From contig NZ_BMYT01000006.1 in assembly GCF_014652415.1 (NCBI RefSeq), positions 124,447 through 188,446 on the forward strand: DNA of 64,000 nucleotides, given 5' to 3'. This DNA comes from Affinundibacterium macrobrachii. Lineage in GTDB: Bacteria > Pseudomonadota > Gammaproteobacteria > Burkholderiales > Burkholderiaceae_D. The position numbers were made by a program, and so were the translations under genes. Position 1 is the stretch's first letter. Each line of letters opens with the position of its first letter. A model generated the notes under the pieces. It saw only the letters and a list, made by a program, of their open reading frames with translations, had not been told where the DNA came from and made no database searches. Shown here piece after piece: positions 1 through 12,007 of the stretch.

Positions 1-534
1 GGCCGGTGCTAATTTCCACGCCGCCATCAAGATAGGGAAATTCCAAGGGATGATTTGACCGACTACGCCGAGTGGCTCGTGATAGTGATATGCGACGGTG
101 GTTTCATCGAGTTCAGACAATGCACCTTCTTGCGCACGAATACAACCAGCGAAATAACGGAAGTGATCGATAGTGAGTGGGATGTCTGCATTGAGTGTTT
201 CGCGTATCGCCTTACCATTGTCGACGGTTTCGGCATACGCCAATAATTCGAGGTTCGCTTCGATGCGATCGGCGATTTTGTTGAGTATATTCGCGCGCTC
301 AGTTGGTGAAGTTTTGCCCCACGCATCTGCCGCTGCGTGCGCGGCATTAAGCGCCAATTCGATGTCTTCTGCGCCTGAACGCGCCGCTTGCGTATAGACC
401 TTACCGCTAATCGGTGTAATCACGTCAAAGTATTGTCCCTTTACTGGCGCAGTCCACTTGCCGCCGATGAAATTGTCATAACGTGCTTTGTATTGAATTT
501 TGGCGCCTGCTGCACCTGGTGCTGAATAGATCAA
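1..534 (-). CDS. NAD-dependent aldehyde dehydrogenase, ExaC/AcoD type (partial)
   Basis: This is the first 178 codons of an aldehyde dehydrogenase of about 506 residues; the rest lies beyond the left edge. It would oxidise acetaldehyde or a similar aldehyde to the acid in the cytoplasm using NAD. The N-terminus ([10 protein letters not shown], then NFIGGKW) and the segments NADIPL, FRYFAGC and [14 protein letters not shown] are typical of the ExaC/AcoD branch. The catalytic Cys is not in the window. I start it at TTG (532-534) because an AAGGAG ribosome-binding site sits 6-7 bases upstream and no ATG gives the family N-terminus. A sigma-54 promoter lies 128 bases upstream and the divergent AcoR-like activator is the obvious regulator. 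Confidence 0.93.
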   Translation of the reverse strand, partial: MIYSAPGAAGAKIQYKARYDNFIGGKWTAPVKGQYFDVITPISGKVYTQAARSGAEDIELALNAAHAAADAWGKTSPTERANILNKIADRIEANLELLAYAETVDNGKAIRETLNADIPLTIDHFRYFAGCIRAQEGALSELDETTVAYHYHEPLGVVGQIIPWNFPILMAAWKLAPA

Positions 535-661
535 GGTGGTCTCCTTCTGTTATTTGTGATTGACACTTTTTTGTTGGGCTTTTGTCGAGCTTTTGTCGAA
601 CAACGGCAACGCGATGATGCTGATACAAGCTTGCATTGTGGGCGTTACTGTTTTGAGTAAT

Positions 662-678
662 TGCAAATGGCATGCCAT
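662..678 (-). promoter_or_regulatory. sigma-54 (-24/-12) promoter of the aldehyde dehydrogenase
   Basis: Read on the minus strand this is ATGGCATGCCATTTGCA. It matches the sigma-54 consensus TGGCAC-N5-TTGC at all invariant positions, with GG and GC at the correct spacing. It lies between the dehydrogenase and a divergent sigma-54 activator gene, which is strong contextual support. It leaves a 5' leader of about 115-120 nt. Confidence 0.85.
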
Positions 679-820
679 GTTTGAGGGCTGCGTATTGATA
701 ATTGCATTGTTGCGCTGCAACCTCCTATGAGATTGCGTAGGCAAAATGTGATGATGAACTTTTTGAAAAATATCTTGGCATTCTGGCTGTGAATTTCGTC
801 CTCAATGATTGTCAAAAAAA

Positions 821-894
821 GTGACAGCAGTGTCACATAAGGCGATGCAAAAAAGTGACAGGTGTAACATTTTGAGACAGTGAAATGAGGTCTC
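821..894. promoter_or_regulatory. Probable upstream activator sites for the AcoR-like protein
   Basis: Three inverted-repeat elements lie 145-230 bp upstream of the sigma-54 promoter: GTGACA-GCAG-TGTCAC at 821-836 (perfect), a related imperfect copy GTGACA-GG-TGTAAC at 855-868, and GAGAC/GTCTC at 874-894. Position and dyad symmetry fit enhancer sites of a sigma-54 activator. Assignment to this regulator is inference from proximity. Confidence 0.6.
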
Positions 895-1124
895 GAACTG
901 ATCGCCATCACAAGTCTGTGCCTACACAGAATCGAAGCCGCACGCAACTGTTAAACTAAGTTAGACTGAGAAAAACAAAGCGATAGAAATCACGGCAATG
1001 TGGGCATGAGCACGATTTGCACCATTGGCATTGATGATATTGATGTACATGAGGTCATTTCGGTTCATTTCGCGTTATTGAGTATCATTGCGATTGTTCT
1101 CGACCCAATATAGGAGACAAGTTC

Positions 1125-3107
1125 ATGCGCCACCAAGCCATACTTCCTGCTTTACATTTAAAGCAGGCGCGTCTGCAATTTGTTGAGCGTGGAATTACGC
1201 CTACGTCCGGCATCGATTTGCGCTTGGCGCAATCATGGCAACGAAGTTTGTCGGCTGGATTGTCGCCCGTTGGTCGAGCTGATTGTGCAGACAATTTGAG
1301 TTCGGCAAATCTGCAATATGCGCGTGATTTTAATCATGAATTAATTAGTCATTCAGAGCCCGTGATTGAATATCTATTTGATCAGGTGAAGCATAGTCAT
1401 AGCATGGTGATTCTTGCCGACGCACAAGGCGTACTCATGCATACATTGGGTGACTTAGATTTTTTAAGTAAGGCAGAGCGCGTTGCCTTAAAATGCGGGG
1501 CGAACTGGGCAGAAAATCAACGCGGTACAAATGCGATAGGAACCGCGCTAGCCGAAGCGGCAGAAATTGAAATCAATGGTGCCGAACACTATCTCGAACC
1601 GAATGAATTTCTGACATGTGCGGCTGCGCCTATCTTATCCGCACAAGGTCATCTGCTCGGCATACTCGATATCTCTGGAGATCAACGTAGTCGTCATCCG
1701 CACACCTTGGGTTTGGTATCGACTGCTGCACAAATGATAGAAAATAGTATGGTGTTGGGAAGTTGCCAGCATCCTATTTTGTTACAACTGCATACCCGCG
1801 CCGAAGGTATTGGTAGCGTCGCTCAAGCAATCTTAGTTTTTTCAGAAGATGGCTATTTGCTTGGTGCCAATCGTCGCGCATTAGCGTTGCTGAACTTAGG
1901 CTACAGCGATTTGGCGCGTATCGATTGGCGTCAATTATTTGATCAAGACTTGCATGCCTTCATGTCACGTCAACGTCGTTCGACTAGTCATCCCGAAGCT
2001 TTGATTTGTCGTGATGGCAGACGTTTGTTTGCCCAATTTCATCCACACAGCAAATCGTTGAACACGATTACTACTCAATCTCAAGTAGTGCAGGATGCAG
2101 TGATCCCCAGTAGTGAGTTAGATCGTCAGTGGCAAACGGCAGCGGACAAGGCGCGCAAGTTAATTGATAAAGGGATTCCCTTGCTTTTGCATGGCGAGTC
2201 TGGCGTTGGTAAAGAAGTTTTCGCGCAAGCAGTTCATCATAGTTCTCAACGGCGAGAAAAAGCATTTGTTGCGGTGAATTGTGCGGCGATACCTGAGCAT
2301 TTGATTGAATCGGAATTATTCGGCTATGTCGCTGGTGCATTCACGGGAGCATCGCGTCATGGCGTACTTGGTCGGCTTCGTGAAGCCCACGGTGGCAGCT
2401 TATTTCTGGATGAGATCGGCGATATGCCCTTAATGCTGCAAACCAGATTGCTGCGTGTTTTGCAAGAGCGCAAAGTCACGCCTTTAGGAAGTAGTAGTGC
2501 GATTCCGGTTGACTTCAATTTGATTTGCGCAACTCATCGCGATTTGAAGGAAAGTGTCACAGAAGGCCGATTCCGTGAAGATTTGTTTTACCGAATTAAT
2601 GGGCTAACTTTAGATCTACCGCCTTTGCGACAACGTACTGACTTTGCCGCGCTGTGCCGCAATTTATTACGCGAAATTTCTCCGCATTCGCTAGTGCATA
2701 TTGATGCCGACGTACTGTCTGCGATGCAGCTCTATGCTTGGCCAGGTAATCTACGTCAACTCAGCCATGTTTTGCGTGCGGCAGCTGCATTGTTAGATGA
2801 GGGAGAAACCGAGATTGGGTGGGCGCATTTGTCGCAGGATTTGGTTGAGGATTTACGTCGATCGGTTGCACAAATAGACGATCTACATCAGCGCACTAAC
2901 TCTGCTGCCGGAACTGTGCCTGAGTCCGTAATCATGAGGCAAGGTCAAAAAAATCTTGTACCGAATATACAGCAGAACACCTGGCAATTGATACAGCAAG
3001 CCTTACAAGAAACTCAGGGGAATGTTTCTGCGGCAGCGCGAAACTTAGGGATTAGCCGCCAAACCTTGTATCGAAAATTGCAAGAACACGTCTCGACCAA
3101 ACAATAA
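1125..3107 (+). CDS. acoR: Sigma-54-dependent transcriptional activator, AcoR family
   Basis: A 660-residue enhancer-binding protein that would activate sigma-54 RNA polymerase at the divergent aldehyde dehydrogenase promoter. A GAF-like sensor region occupies roughly residues 60-190 and a PAS-like region about 215-285. The AAA+ domain follows, with Walker A GESGVGKE near 357, the sigma-54 contact loop GAFTGA near 404 and Walker B LFLDEIGD near 426. A Fis-type helix-turn-helix ends the protein ([20 protein letters not shown]). The start ATG has a GGAG site 8 bases upstream. The family usually senses acetoin, alcohols or aldehydes; the ligand here is unknown. The symbol rests on family resemblance. 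Confidence 0.9.
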   Translation: MRHQAILPALHLKQARLQFVERGITPTSGIDLRLAQSWQRSLSAGLSPVGRADCADNLSSANLQYARDFNHELISHSEPVIEYLFDQVKHSHSMVILADAQGVLMHTLGDLDFLSKAERVALKCGANWAENQRGTNAIGTALAEAAEIEINGAEHYLEPNEFLTCAAAPILSAQGHLLGILDISGDQRSRHPHTLGLVSTAAQMIENSMVLGSCQHPILLQLHTRAEGIGSVAQAILVFSEDGYLLGANRRALALLNLGYSDLARIDWRQLFDQDLHAFMSRQRRSTSHPEALICRDGRRLFAQFHPHSKSLNTITTQSQVVQDAVIPSSELDRQWQTAADKARKLIDKGIPLLLHGESGVGKEVFAQAVHHSSQRREKAFVAVNCAAIPEHLIESELFGYVAGAFTGASRHGVLGRLREAHGGSLFLDEIGDMPLMLQTRLLRVLQERKVTPLGSSSAIPVDFNLICATHRDLKESVTEGRFREDLFYRINGLTLDLPPLRQRTDFAALCRNLLREISPHSLVHIDADVLSAMQLYAWPGNLRQLSHVLRAAAALLDEGETEIGWAHLSQDLVEDLRRSVAQIDDLHQRTNSAAGTVPESVIMRQGQKNLVPNIQQNTWQLIQQALQETQGNVSAAARNLGISRQTLYRKLQEHVSTKQ

Positions 3108-3179
3108 GCTGCAAACTTCGTAGGTAGCATATGAAATTGCAGCATTTATCGAAATAGATGATTTCTGCTGCGATGTTGG

Positions 3180-3202
3180 TGCGTAGCTTCACGCATTTTT
3201 TT
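3180..3202 (+). terminator. Rho-independent terminator after acoR
   Basis: Stem TGCGT / ACGCA with a six-base loop, followed by seven T. It lies 73 bases after the acoR stop. Confidence 0.7.
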
Positions 3203-3215
3203 ACGCACAAAAACT

Positions 3216-3245
3216 CAGGGCAGATGCATCGCTGCATCTGCCCTG
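3216..3245. repeat. Perfect 13-bp inverted repeat between convergent genes
   Basis: CAGGGCAGATGCA and its exact complement are separated by TCGC. There is no T tract on either side. It probably helps end transcription from both convergent genes (acoR and the small HTH gene). Confidence 0.6.
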
Positions 3246-3289
3246 ATGGTATTACTAAAGCTTTGAAGCGAATCTAAGATTACAAATGA

Positions 3290-3571
3290 TTACAGCTGAT
3301 CCGGCATGCGGAATTTTTCTCTGCGGTCGCCCATCAGATTACGAATTTCTCGGATACTCAAACCAGATTCTTCATGCATACGAATTAATAGCGATGGGCC
3401 GACTGGCAAAATTTTGTGACGGATTTTGCTGATCACTGGTGGAGCAACTTCTAAAGCACGTGAAAGCGCAGCATCGTTTTTTATGCCCAAAGTTTTAATC
3501 AATGTATCAAGCAAATTATTTGGATCGTATTGAAACTCTTCGGAACTTGGGATGTCGAGGATATTAGCCAT
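3290..3571 (-). CDS. Small HTH (Cro/CI-like) regulator, 93 aa
   Basis: A short DNA-binding-type protein. Residues about 29-55 (NDAALSRALEVAPPVISKIRH) read as a Cro/CI-like helix-turn-helix, followed by a second helical segment (LLIRMHEESGLSIREIRNLMG). I know similar conserved hypothetical proteins from Oxalobacteraceae; their target is not established. It stands alone, with a 570-bp non-coding region upstream. A possible AGGA ribosome-binding site lies 12 bases before the ATG, which is long spacing, so the start is only moderately certain. Confidence 0.75.
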   Translation of the reverse strand: MANILDIPSSEEFQYDPNNLLDTLIKTLGIKNDAALSRALEVAPPVISKIRHKILPVGPSLLIRMHEESGLSIREIRNLMGDRREKFRMPDQL

Positions 3572-4140
3572 AGATATGATGAATCCTAATTAAGTGGTTT
3601 ATGTGAAAAAACTTTAACTTCTGATTCGGTTTAATCTTGTAAATCAATACAGCCACTATTGCACTTGCACTTTAGGGCAATCACCTTTTTCTTCAGGGCT
3701 TTGCCCTTTCACTTCAATGAACTCTCAGTACTAGTTCAAGATCTTTTTTGATTTAGCACTTCGATAATGTTAATGTATTCACCAGAGGTTGATATTTCAA
3801 GGTAAATTATTAAGTCTTTTTATTTTGATCAAATTGACTCGATATTTCGGGTCAAAAAGTGTTGCAAAATGGTTCAAAGAATAGGGTGTTGCAAATAGTT
3901 CTAATTTAAAAAACACTTCAGATAATTAAAAAATAGCGCTGCTGGTATTTCGACATACGAGCCTGTCTATACACTATTGTAGGATATTTTGGAAAGAGCA
4001 ATTGTCAAACATTGTCTCGTGATTTTGCAGTGCACATAAACTGCAAATGTGGCGTGAGAGGTAGCGACACGGATAGCCGCTTTTGTACTATCCGTGCTTG
4101 ATTTGGTAAATCTGGATTGGTATCAGTTTGGCGATGATGC
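3572..4140. other. Intergenic region, 569 bp, no gene seen
   Basis: AT-rich. It must hold the promoter of the small HTH gene on the minus strand. A small hairpin AGGGC-TTT-GCCCT is at 3695-3707, and a 9-bp stem (CACGGATAG / CTATCCGTG, 4068-4096) lies 45 bases past the stop of the short-chain dehydrogenase and may act as its terminator, though without a T tract. Confidence 0.6.
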
Positions 4141-4983
4141 TCAGATTGGAAGCAAAGTTGGTGCGCGTCCTTGCAAGATATCTTCGCTACGAATAGCCAC
4201 TGCCGCTTTGGTTTCAGGATGCGTCAAAATATAAAACGTATTGTTCTTTATCGCATTGATGACATCATGCGCCACTTGCTGCGGTGCGATCCCCGCTTCT
4301 ACTGCTTTGTTAATCGCAGCGCCAGTTTTTAAGCTTACCTTTTCTAGCTGTTCGACTTGAATACGATCTTCTGTTTTGCGATTGCGTTCGGCATCGGTGA
4401 TGCGGGTTTTTACCCAACTCGGGCACAATACGGATACGCCAATTTTTGCTTGGCGTAAGTTAAGGTCATGCTGCAAACTTTCGCTCAGTGCGACCACCCC
4501 AAACTTACTTACATTGTATGCAGCGAGTGCAGGCTCGGCGATTAAGCCCGCTACTGATGCGGTGTTGACGATGTGTGCGACTTCGTTGCTGGCTAACATG
4601 CGCGGTACAAAAATACGAATTGCATGGGTGATGCCGTAGAGGTTAATTCCCATGATCCACTCCCAATCTTTGGCAGTCGTTTCCCAAGCCGATTTAGCAA
4701 AAGCGACACCTGCATTATTGACGAGTAAATGCACTTGACCAAACTGTGTGTAGGCCTGATCCGCTAAGGCTTGTATCTCGTTTTCTTTGGATACGTCTGT
4801 TACTACACCGATCACTTCGGCACCAGTTTGGCGTAGTTCGGTGACGGTTTTATCGAGCAGTTCTTGATAGATATCGGCGAGTACCAGTCGCATACCTTCC
4901 GCTGCTGCGGCTACCGCGATTGCTTTGCCTATGCCTTCTGCTGCGCCTGTGATAACAGCCACTTTTGCTTTGAGGTCTTGCAT
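4141..4983 (-). CDS. Short-chain dehydrogenase/reductase (SDR)
   Basis: A 280-residue classical SDR. The N-terminal nucleotide-binding motif TGAAEGIG lies near residues 13-20, an acidic Asp follows beta-2 (LADI, suggesting NAD preference), NNAG is near 90, and the catalytic YNVSK follows an upstream Ser. The substrate is not evident. It is the last gene of a four-gene minus-strand operon with an acyl-CoA dehydrogenase, an APH-like kinase and a histidine phosphatase, which points to acyl-CoA or hydroxy-acid metabolism. TTGGAG precedes the ATG. The C-terminal tail of about 30 residues beyond the core is longer than in minimal SDRs. Confidence 0.9.
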   Translation of the reverse strand: MQDLKAKVAVITGAAEGIGKAIAVAAAAEGMRLVLADIYQELLDKTVTELRQTGAEVIGVVTDVSKENEIQALADQAYTQFGQVHLLVNNAGVAFAKSAWETTAKDWEWIMGINLYGITHAIRIFVPRMLASNEVAHIVNTASVAGLIAEPALAAYNVSKFGVVALSESLQHDLNLRQAKIGVSVLCPSWVKTRITDAERNRKTEDRIQVEQLEKVSLKTGAAINKAVEAGIAPQQVAHDVINAIKNNTFYILTHPETKAAVAIRSEDILQGRAPTLLPI

Positions 4984-5049
4984 TTACTACTCCAATTTTT
5001 GAGTGCGTTATAAACGGATATGGTGTTTTGTTTGTTCTATAAATATCTA

Positions 5050-5784
5050 TCAGCGATAGCTAATTAATTCTGGACGTTGATAGATCTCTAAGTGAGCGGG
5101 GTTGTTTAAATAATTCAAGCGTGTTCGATTTCTACCCACGGTCAGTTTGCTGACACCAGAATTAATTAAGCTCGCGTTTAGATCGAAGATCTGTTGATCA
5201 GGAATCCCTAATACAGATTGAATCAAGGTCGAAATCGTGCCACCAGAAGTAAATACCCAATAGGTTTGCTGGCTTGCTTCATTTGAGTTAGCTTCATTTT
5301 CAGCTGTCTCGCTTATGCGCGCTAAGGCAGCGCGACAGCGTTGTTGAAACTCTATCCAGCTCTCGCTGTAGTCCGCGTAGTCGCCACTGATCCAGCGTTG
5401 GATTGCCTCTGTGAAGACTTGTTGAAAAGCGCGTTGAGGCTGGGCTTGCTTGTTTAAGAATTGTTTGAGTGAGGCGAAGTCGCTAAATTCGGAACAGTGC
5501 CTGAGCACCACTTCTTCGTGATCAAATTCGTTAAAGCCTGGATCAAGCAACCAATCTTGTTCCGCTAGTTGTTGTGGTGTGCTTCTAAATTGTTGTAGAC
5601 AATGTTGCGCTGTTTGTCGATGACGACGATTGCCGCCAATAACGATTTTATCGGCCGATTGGCCGCTGTGTTTAAGCCAAGCACCTAATAGTCGCGCTTG
5701 TTCTTCTCCTAGTGTGGAGAGTTGATCATAATCGTCGGCATCAAAGCTGGCTTGACCGTGTCGGATTAAATAAATGTGTCGCAT
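5050..5784 (-). CDS. Histidine phosphatase (phosphoglycerate mutase superfamily)
   Basis: A 244-residue protein with the family signature IRHGQASF at residues 6-13; the His becomes phosphorylated in catalysis. The second catalytic region (TSGGTIS, about 185) has Gly where a His often stands, which is seen in some branches. A conserved EFDH near 90 fits the acid residue. It sits 12 bases downstream of the APH-like kinase gene. This kinase-phosphatase pairing beside ACAD11-like genes recurs in proteobacteria, but the physiological substrate is unknown. Confidence 0.85.
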   Translation of the reverse strand: MRHIYLIRHGQASFDADDYDQLSTLGEEQARLLGAWLKHSGQSADKIVIGGNRRHRQTAQHCLQQFRSTPQQLAEQDWLLDPGFNEFDHEEVVLRHCSEFSDFASLKQFLNKQAQPQRAFQQVFTEAIQRWISGDYADYSESWIEFQQRCRAALARISETAENEANSNEASQQTYWVFTSGGTISTLIQSVLGIPDQQIFDLNASLINSGVSKLTVGRNRTRLNYLNNPAHLEIYQRPELISYR

Positions 5785-5796
5785 AGTTTGTTTGCT

Positions 5797-6873
5797 TTAT
5801 AAGCTGGATGCTTTGATCAGACGTAGGCATCGTTTTTCAAGATAATTACTGAATTTGCCAAACTCGGCAAACGCGGGATTTGTAGTTTGACCATGGAAGT
5901 AGCGATAGTAGATTTGTTGCACAATCACCGCTAAGCGGAACAAGCCAAAGATCGCGTAGAAGTCAAAATTATCGACACGGTAGCCGGTTTTCTCACCGTA
6001 GTACGCGATCACTTCTTGGCGCGTTAGCATGCCCGCTAAATGCGTCGGCTGGCGTCGTACCGATTGAAATACCGCGTCATCGTCGGCTTGTACCCAATAG
6101 GCGAGGGTATTACCTAAATCCATTAGAGGATCGCCGAGTGTCGCCATTTCCCAATCGAGCACGCCGATGACTTCAGTTGGATTTTCCGGATTCAAAACGA
6201 CATTATCAAAACGGAAGTCATTATGGATGAGGCAGGTGGCGAGATCTTGCGCGGGCATTTTCTCGTGCAGCCACTGCATAACGTTTTCAAAATCGCCGAC
6301 ATCCTCGGTTTTTGCTTGACGATAGCGTTCGCTCCAACCTGCGACTTGGCGTGCCACATAGCCCGCACCTTTGGCGATTGAGGCGAAACCTGCTTGTTGA
6401 TAATCGATCTGGTGTGCCTCTATCATTTTGTCGATGACGTTCAGACACAAACGGCGTGTGTCTTCGACCGAAAGCACTAAATCTTTGGGGAGATTTTGTC
6501 GCGGAATAATTCCGTGCAGGCGCTCCATCACGTAGAAGTCACAATCCATGATAGCGGGATCGCTGCAAGTGGCAATCACGCTGGGCACATAGCGATACAC
6601 AGGCTTGAGTGCGCTCATGATATTGGCTTCGCGCAGCATGTCATGCGCTGATTTGGCGCGGTGCCCGAACGGCGGACGACGTAAGATGAGATCGCGTTCT
6701 GGATAACGCAATAGGTAAGTTAGATTCGATGCGCCGCCAGCGAATTGCTCGATGACAGGCTCGCCCGTTAAGTTGGGTAAATGCTGGTGAATAAATGCGC
6801 CAACTTTTTGGCGCTCAAGCTCTTCGCCAGCGCGTACTGCGCTTGCTGTATCCAGTAATTGATTCATGCTCAT
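5797..6873 (-). CDS. APH-like phosphotransferase of the ACAD10/11 kinase type
   Basis: A 358-residue aminoglycoside-phosphotransferase-fold kinase. HNDFRFDNVV (about 213-222) is the catalytic loop and GVLDWEMATLGDPLMDLG holds the metal-binding Asp. This branch is fused to acyl-CoA dehydrogenase in animal ACAD10/11, where 4-hydroxyacyl-CoAs are phosphorylated before dehydrogenation. Here the two activities are separate adjacent genes, 11 bases apart, so a role in 4-hydroxy-acid catabolism is a reasonable inference. It is very unlikely to be an antibiotic-resistance enzyme. Two candidate ATGs (6873 and 6867) both lack a good ribosome-binding site. Confidence 0.87.
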   Translation of the reverse strand: MSMNQLLDTASAVRAGEELERQKVGAFIHQHLPNLTGEPVIEQFAGGASNLTYLLRYPERDLILRRPPFGHRAKSAHDMLREANIMSALKPVYRYVPSVIATCSDPAIMDCDFYVMERLHGIIPRQNLPKDLVLSVEDTRRLCLNVIDKMIEAHQIDYQQAGFASIAKGAGYVARQVAGWSERYRQAKTEDVGDFENVMQWLHEKMPAQDLATCLIHNDFRFDNVVLNPENPTEVIGVLDWEMATLGDPLMDLGNTLAYWVQADDDAVFQSVRRQPTHLAGMLTRQEVIAYYGEKTGYRVDNFDFYAIFGLFRLAVIVQQIYYRYFHGQTTNPAFAEFGKFSNYLEKRCLRLIKASSL

Positions 6874-6884
6874 ACTTATTTTAT

Positions 6885-8111
6885 TTAATTAGAAATACCG
6901 AGGCGTTTAGCTTGTCGTTTCAATTCGAGCTTGGCGATCAAGCCGCGATGTACTTCATCTGGACCATCGGCAATCCGCAACACACGTGCATACGCATACA
7001 AAGCGGTCAGTGGAAAATCATCAGATAAACCGGCGCCACCATGCATTTGCATCGCGGCATCAATCACTTGGGTGGCGACATTCGGCGCAATTACTTTGAT
7101 TTGGGAAATCTCGCTCATCGCGCCTTTGACACCGACCGTATCCATCATCCACGCCGCTTTCAAGGTCAGTAACCTCGCTTGTTCTATCGCCATCCGTGCA
7201 TTGGCGATGATGTCGGCATTGCCACCGAGTTTGGCTAAAGGTTTGCCAAAGGCGACGCGTTGCATTGCGCGTTCACACAATAATTCCAATGCAAATTCTG
7301 CTGCGCCTATTGCACGCATGCAGTGATGAATGCGTCCTGGTCCTAAACGCCCTTGGGCGATTTCGAAGCCACGACCTAAACCACCGATGATCGATGAGAG
7401 AGGCATGCGCACATTGGTAAAGCTAACTTCGCCATGTCCATACGGTTCGTCTAATGTGTGAAATACGGGTAGCATGCGCTCGATTTTGACACCGGGGGTA
7501 TCGAGTGGTACCAGTATCATCGAATGCTGTTGATGTTTGTCTGCGCTGGTGTTGCTCAGTCCCATAAAGATCAGCACTTTGCAGTTCGGATGGCCGATGC
7601 CTGAACTCCACCATTTGCGACCGTTTAACACGACTTCGTCACCTTCCAAGATCGCGCTTGCTTGCATATTCGTCGCATCACTCGATGCGACTTCTGGTTC
7701 TGTCATGCAAAAAGCGGAGCGGATTTCACCTGCCATTAAAGGCTTGAGCCAGCGCTGCTTTTGTTCTTCACTGCCGTATTTGACTAGCACTTCCATATTG
7801 CCGGTGTCGGGCGCATTGCAGTTGAAGACTTCGGGCGCGATCATGGAACGTCCGGTGATTTCTGCAAGAGGTGCGTAATCAACATTGGATAAACGCGCAC
7901 CGTCTTCCGGTAAAAATAAATTCCATAAGCCAGCAGCACGTGCTTTGGCTTTTAACTCTTCCATCACTGGCGGTTGTTGCCACTGCGTCCAATCGGCACC
8001 ACCACGCAATTGTGCTGCGTAGGTTTGTTCGGCAGGGATCACATGCTCTTGCATGAAGGACTGCATTCGTGCAATCAAACTAGTGGCGTTATCGGAGTGG
8101 GCGAAGTTCAT
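6885..8111 (-). CDS. Acyl-CoA dehydrogenase, ACAD11-like
   Basis: A 408-residue flavoprotein that would oxidise an acyl-CoA to the enoyl-CoA. The FAD-contact segment [15 protein letters not shown] (about 135-149), [20 protein letters not shown] and the C-terminal [14 protein letters not shown] and DGPDEVH are all family hallmarks. It is first in the four-gene operon (dehydrogenase, kinase, phosphatase, SDR). A LysR gene diverges upstream with an operator-like palindrome between them, so the operon is probably under its control. Confidence 0.92.
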   Translation of the reverse strand: MNFAHSDNATSLIARMQSFMQEHVIPAEQTYAAQLRGGADWTQWQQPPVMEELKAKARAAGLWNLFLPEDGARLSNVDYAPLAEITGRSMIAPEVFNCNAPDTGNMEVLVKYGSEEQKQRWLKPLMAGEIRSAFCMTEPEVASSDATNMQASAILEGDEVVLNGRKWWSSGIGHPNCKVLIFMGLSNTSADKHQQHSMILVPLDTPGVKIERMLPVFHTLDEPYGHGEVSFTNVRMPLSSIIGGLGRGFEIAQGRLGPGRIHHCMRAIGAAEFALELLCERAMQRVAFGKPLAKLGGNADIIANARMAIEQARLLTLKAAWMMDTVGVKGAMSEISQIKVIAPNVATQVIDAAMQMHGGAGLSDDFPLTALYAYARVLRIADGPDEVHRGLIAKLELKRQAKRLGISN

Positions 8112-8191
8112 GGTGGGCTTTCACATGTCAGGTGTAGAGCTGCATCGCAGATGCATTTATGTTGTAGCAGCATACGACCTCGGTATGAATT

Positions 8192-8212
8192 ATTCAAATG
8201 AATGATTTGAAT
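8192..8212. promoter_or_regulatory. Palindromic operator between the acyl-CoA dehydrogenase operon and its LysR gene
   Basis: ATTCAAAT and its exact complement ATTTGAAT are separated by 5 bases, 18 bp upstream of the LysR start. A dyad in a divergent LysR intergenic region is the classic position for autoregulation and activation of the divergent operon. Confidence 0.65.
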
Positions 8213-8229
8213 ATGCCATAATTCATTTC

Positions 8230-9144
8230 ATGCATTTATCTCGTACCGATCTCAATCTATTTGTGGTGCTTGACGCAATCTATAGTCAAGGCAGCATCAC
8301 GCGTGCAAGCCAGGTTTTGAATTTAAGTCAGCCTGCGCTCAGTCATGCCTTGGCGCGTTTACGCACCATGTTTGATGACCCTCTATTTGTGCGACAAGGC
8401 GCAGCGATGGTTCCTACCTCATTTACCCGTGGAATCATTACGCAGGTGAGACAGGGTTTGCAATTGTTTGAAGCCAGCTTGCAAACTGATCAAAGTTTTC
8501 ATCCCGCACAAACGCAACGACGATTTCACTTGGGTTTGCGCGACGTATTCGAAGCGACCATCTTGCCGCCGCTGGTACAGAAAATTAGCGAACAAGCGCC
8601 GGGTATCACTATTGCAAGCGTGCGAGTGGATCGACGCGAGATTGAAACAGCCTTAAGTAGCGGTGATCTTGATATGGTTTTAGAAGTGCCGATCCCACTC
8701 AGTAATCAAATTCGGCAGCAACGTGTCTCGCGTGATCGTTTAATTGTGTTGTCGCGCAAAGGGCATCCACAGATGCCGAAGAAAAAAAATCAAGTACTTG
8801 ATCTCGACATCTATTTGCAGCAAGCGCATGTCTTGGTGTCTTCGCGGCGTCAAGGTGTAGGACTAGAAGATTTTGAATTGAATCGTGAGGGTTTGCGTAG
8901 ACAAATCAGTTTGCGCTGCCAGCATTACTTTGCTGCTTGTCGTGTTGTTAGTGAAACCGATTTATTGCTGACCATGCCTGAGCAATATGCAAGTATCGCC
9001 AATGCACAGTTTATGAATCGGATTGACCCATTTCCTTTAGCTACTCAACCTATCGATGCCCATTTGTATTGGCATAGCAGCGCAGATAATGACCCTGCAA
9101 ATAGTTGGTTGCGTGAACAATTGCTGAATTTAATGCATCCTTAA
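8230..9144 (+). CDS. LysR-family regulator, divergent from the acyl-CoA dehydrogenase operon
   Basis: A 304-residue LysR protein. The winged helix-turn-helix occupies residues 1-65 (SITRASQVLNLSQPALSHALARLR then FDDPLFVRQG, the NodD/SyrM-like signature), and the substrate-binding domain runs from about 90 to 300. It diverges from the dehydrogenase operon across a 118-bp gap with a palindromic site, so local regulation is likely. No ligand can be inferred. A clear ribosome-binding site is not visible before the ATG. Confidence 0.9.
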   Translation: MHLSRTDLNLFVVLDAIYSQGSITRASQVLNLSQPALSHALARLRTMFDDPLFVRQGAAMVPTSFTRGIITQVRQGLQLFEASLQTDQSFHPAQTQRRFHLGLRDVFEATILPPLVQKISEQAPGITIASVRVDRREIETALSSGDLDMVLEVPIPLSNQIRQQRVSRDRLIVLSRKGHPQMPKKKNQVLDLDIYLQQAHVLVSSRRQGVGLEDFELNREGLRRQISLRCQHYFAACRVVSETDLLLTMPEQYASIANAQFMNRIDPFPLATQPIDAHLYWHSSADNDPANSWLREQLLNLMHP

Positions 9145-9378
9145 TCTAAAGTTTTTGCTGATTATTTGCATCGATCACTTTTCTTGTAATGCACTACAAT
9201 GACTCAGCACGTACACATTTCAGCCTAGCGACTTATATCCCAATTATGTTGACGTAAATCACATTCAATTACCTTTACTGGATTAATTTAGTTAAAATTT
9301 ATCGAATGGATAAATTTAATTGAGTTGATCTATCAAAGTTTGATCTCTAGAATCAATTCCGTAGTCGTTTTGAACTAA

Positions 9379-11607
<2,229 letters not shown>

Positions 11608-11617
11608 TTTTGATATG

Positions 11618-11644
11618 GATGCACTGTAATAAAATCAGTGCATC
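11618..11644 (+). repeat. Inverted repeat just after katG
   Basis: GATGCACTG and its exact complement with a 9-base AT-rich loop, 10 bases past the katG stop and just before the main terminator. It may be a 3' stabilising hairpin. Confidence 0.6.
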
Positions 11645-11668
11645 GCTATTGAAATTAATTTGGACGAG

Positions 11669-11701
11669 TCCCCGATGAATATGCTTCATCGGGGATTTTT
11701 T
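11669..11701 (+). terminator. Strong Rho-independent terminator of katG
   Basis: An 11-bp stem (TCCCCGATGAA / TTCATCGGGGA) with loop TATGC, followed by six T. Confidence 0.9.
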
Positions 11702-11866
11702 CATTCTAAGGTTCCACTATGCATGCTACTTATGTCGCTGCCTTCGATTGCTAGACCTGCGAATAAATATACAGGGTAGCTAAATCAGTTTATCGTCAAT
11801 CGGCCATAATTTTTTGCTTGGAATTTTATTGATTGTTTGAAGTTCGCGAACATACAGTGAGGCGTA

Positions 11867-11889
11867 ATTATTCAAAATATTTGAATAAT
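11867..11889. promoter_or_regulatory. Perfect palindrome upstream of the pirin gene
   Basis: ATTATTCAAA and its complement TTTGAATAAT flank ATA, 118 bp upstream of the pirin start. The half-site ATTCAAA also forms the LysR-type box at 8192-8212, with a different spacer, and TTTGAATAAT recurs after the DoxX gene. Probably an operator for a regulator of the pirin-DoxX pair. Confidence 0.6.
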
Positions 11890-12007
11890 GAAGTCAAATT
11901 CATTCAATCAAAAGCAATTCACGCTAGCGCATAATCTCACTTATGACATCTAGTCAAACGCAGTACACAAACGATATTGCTGCGTACTATTCAATAAGGA
12001 GAAAACC

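Noticed and set aside
1000-1060. Second sigma-54 promoter upstream of acoR
   Set aside because: A GCACGATTTGC-like stretch occurs but the -24 GG is missing and spacing is wrong.
5797-6873. Aminoglycoside resistance gene
   Set aside because: The fold is shared, but the operon context and sequence fit the ACAD10/11-type acyl kinase.
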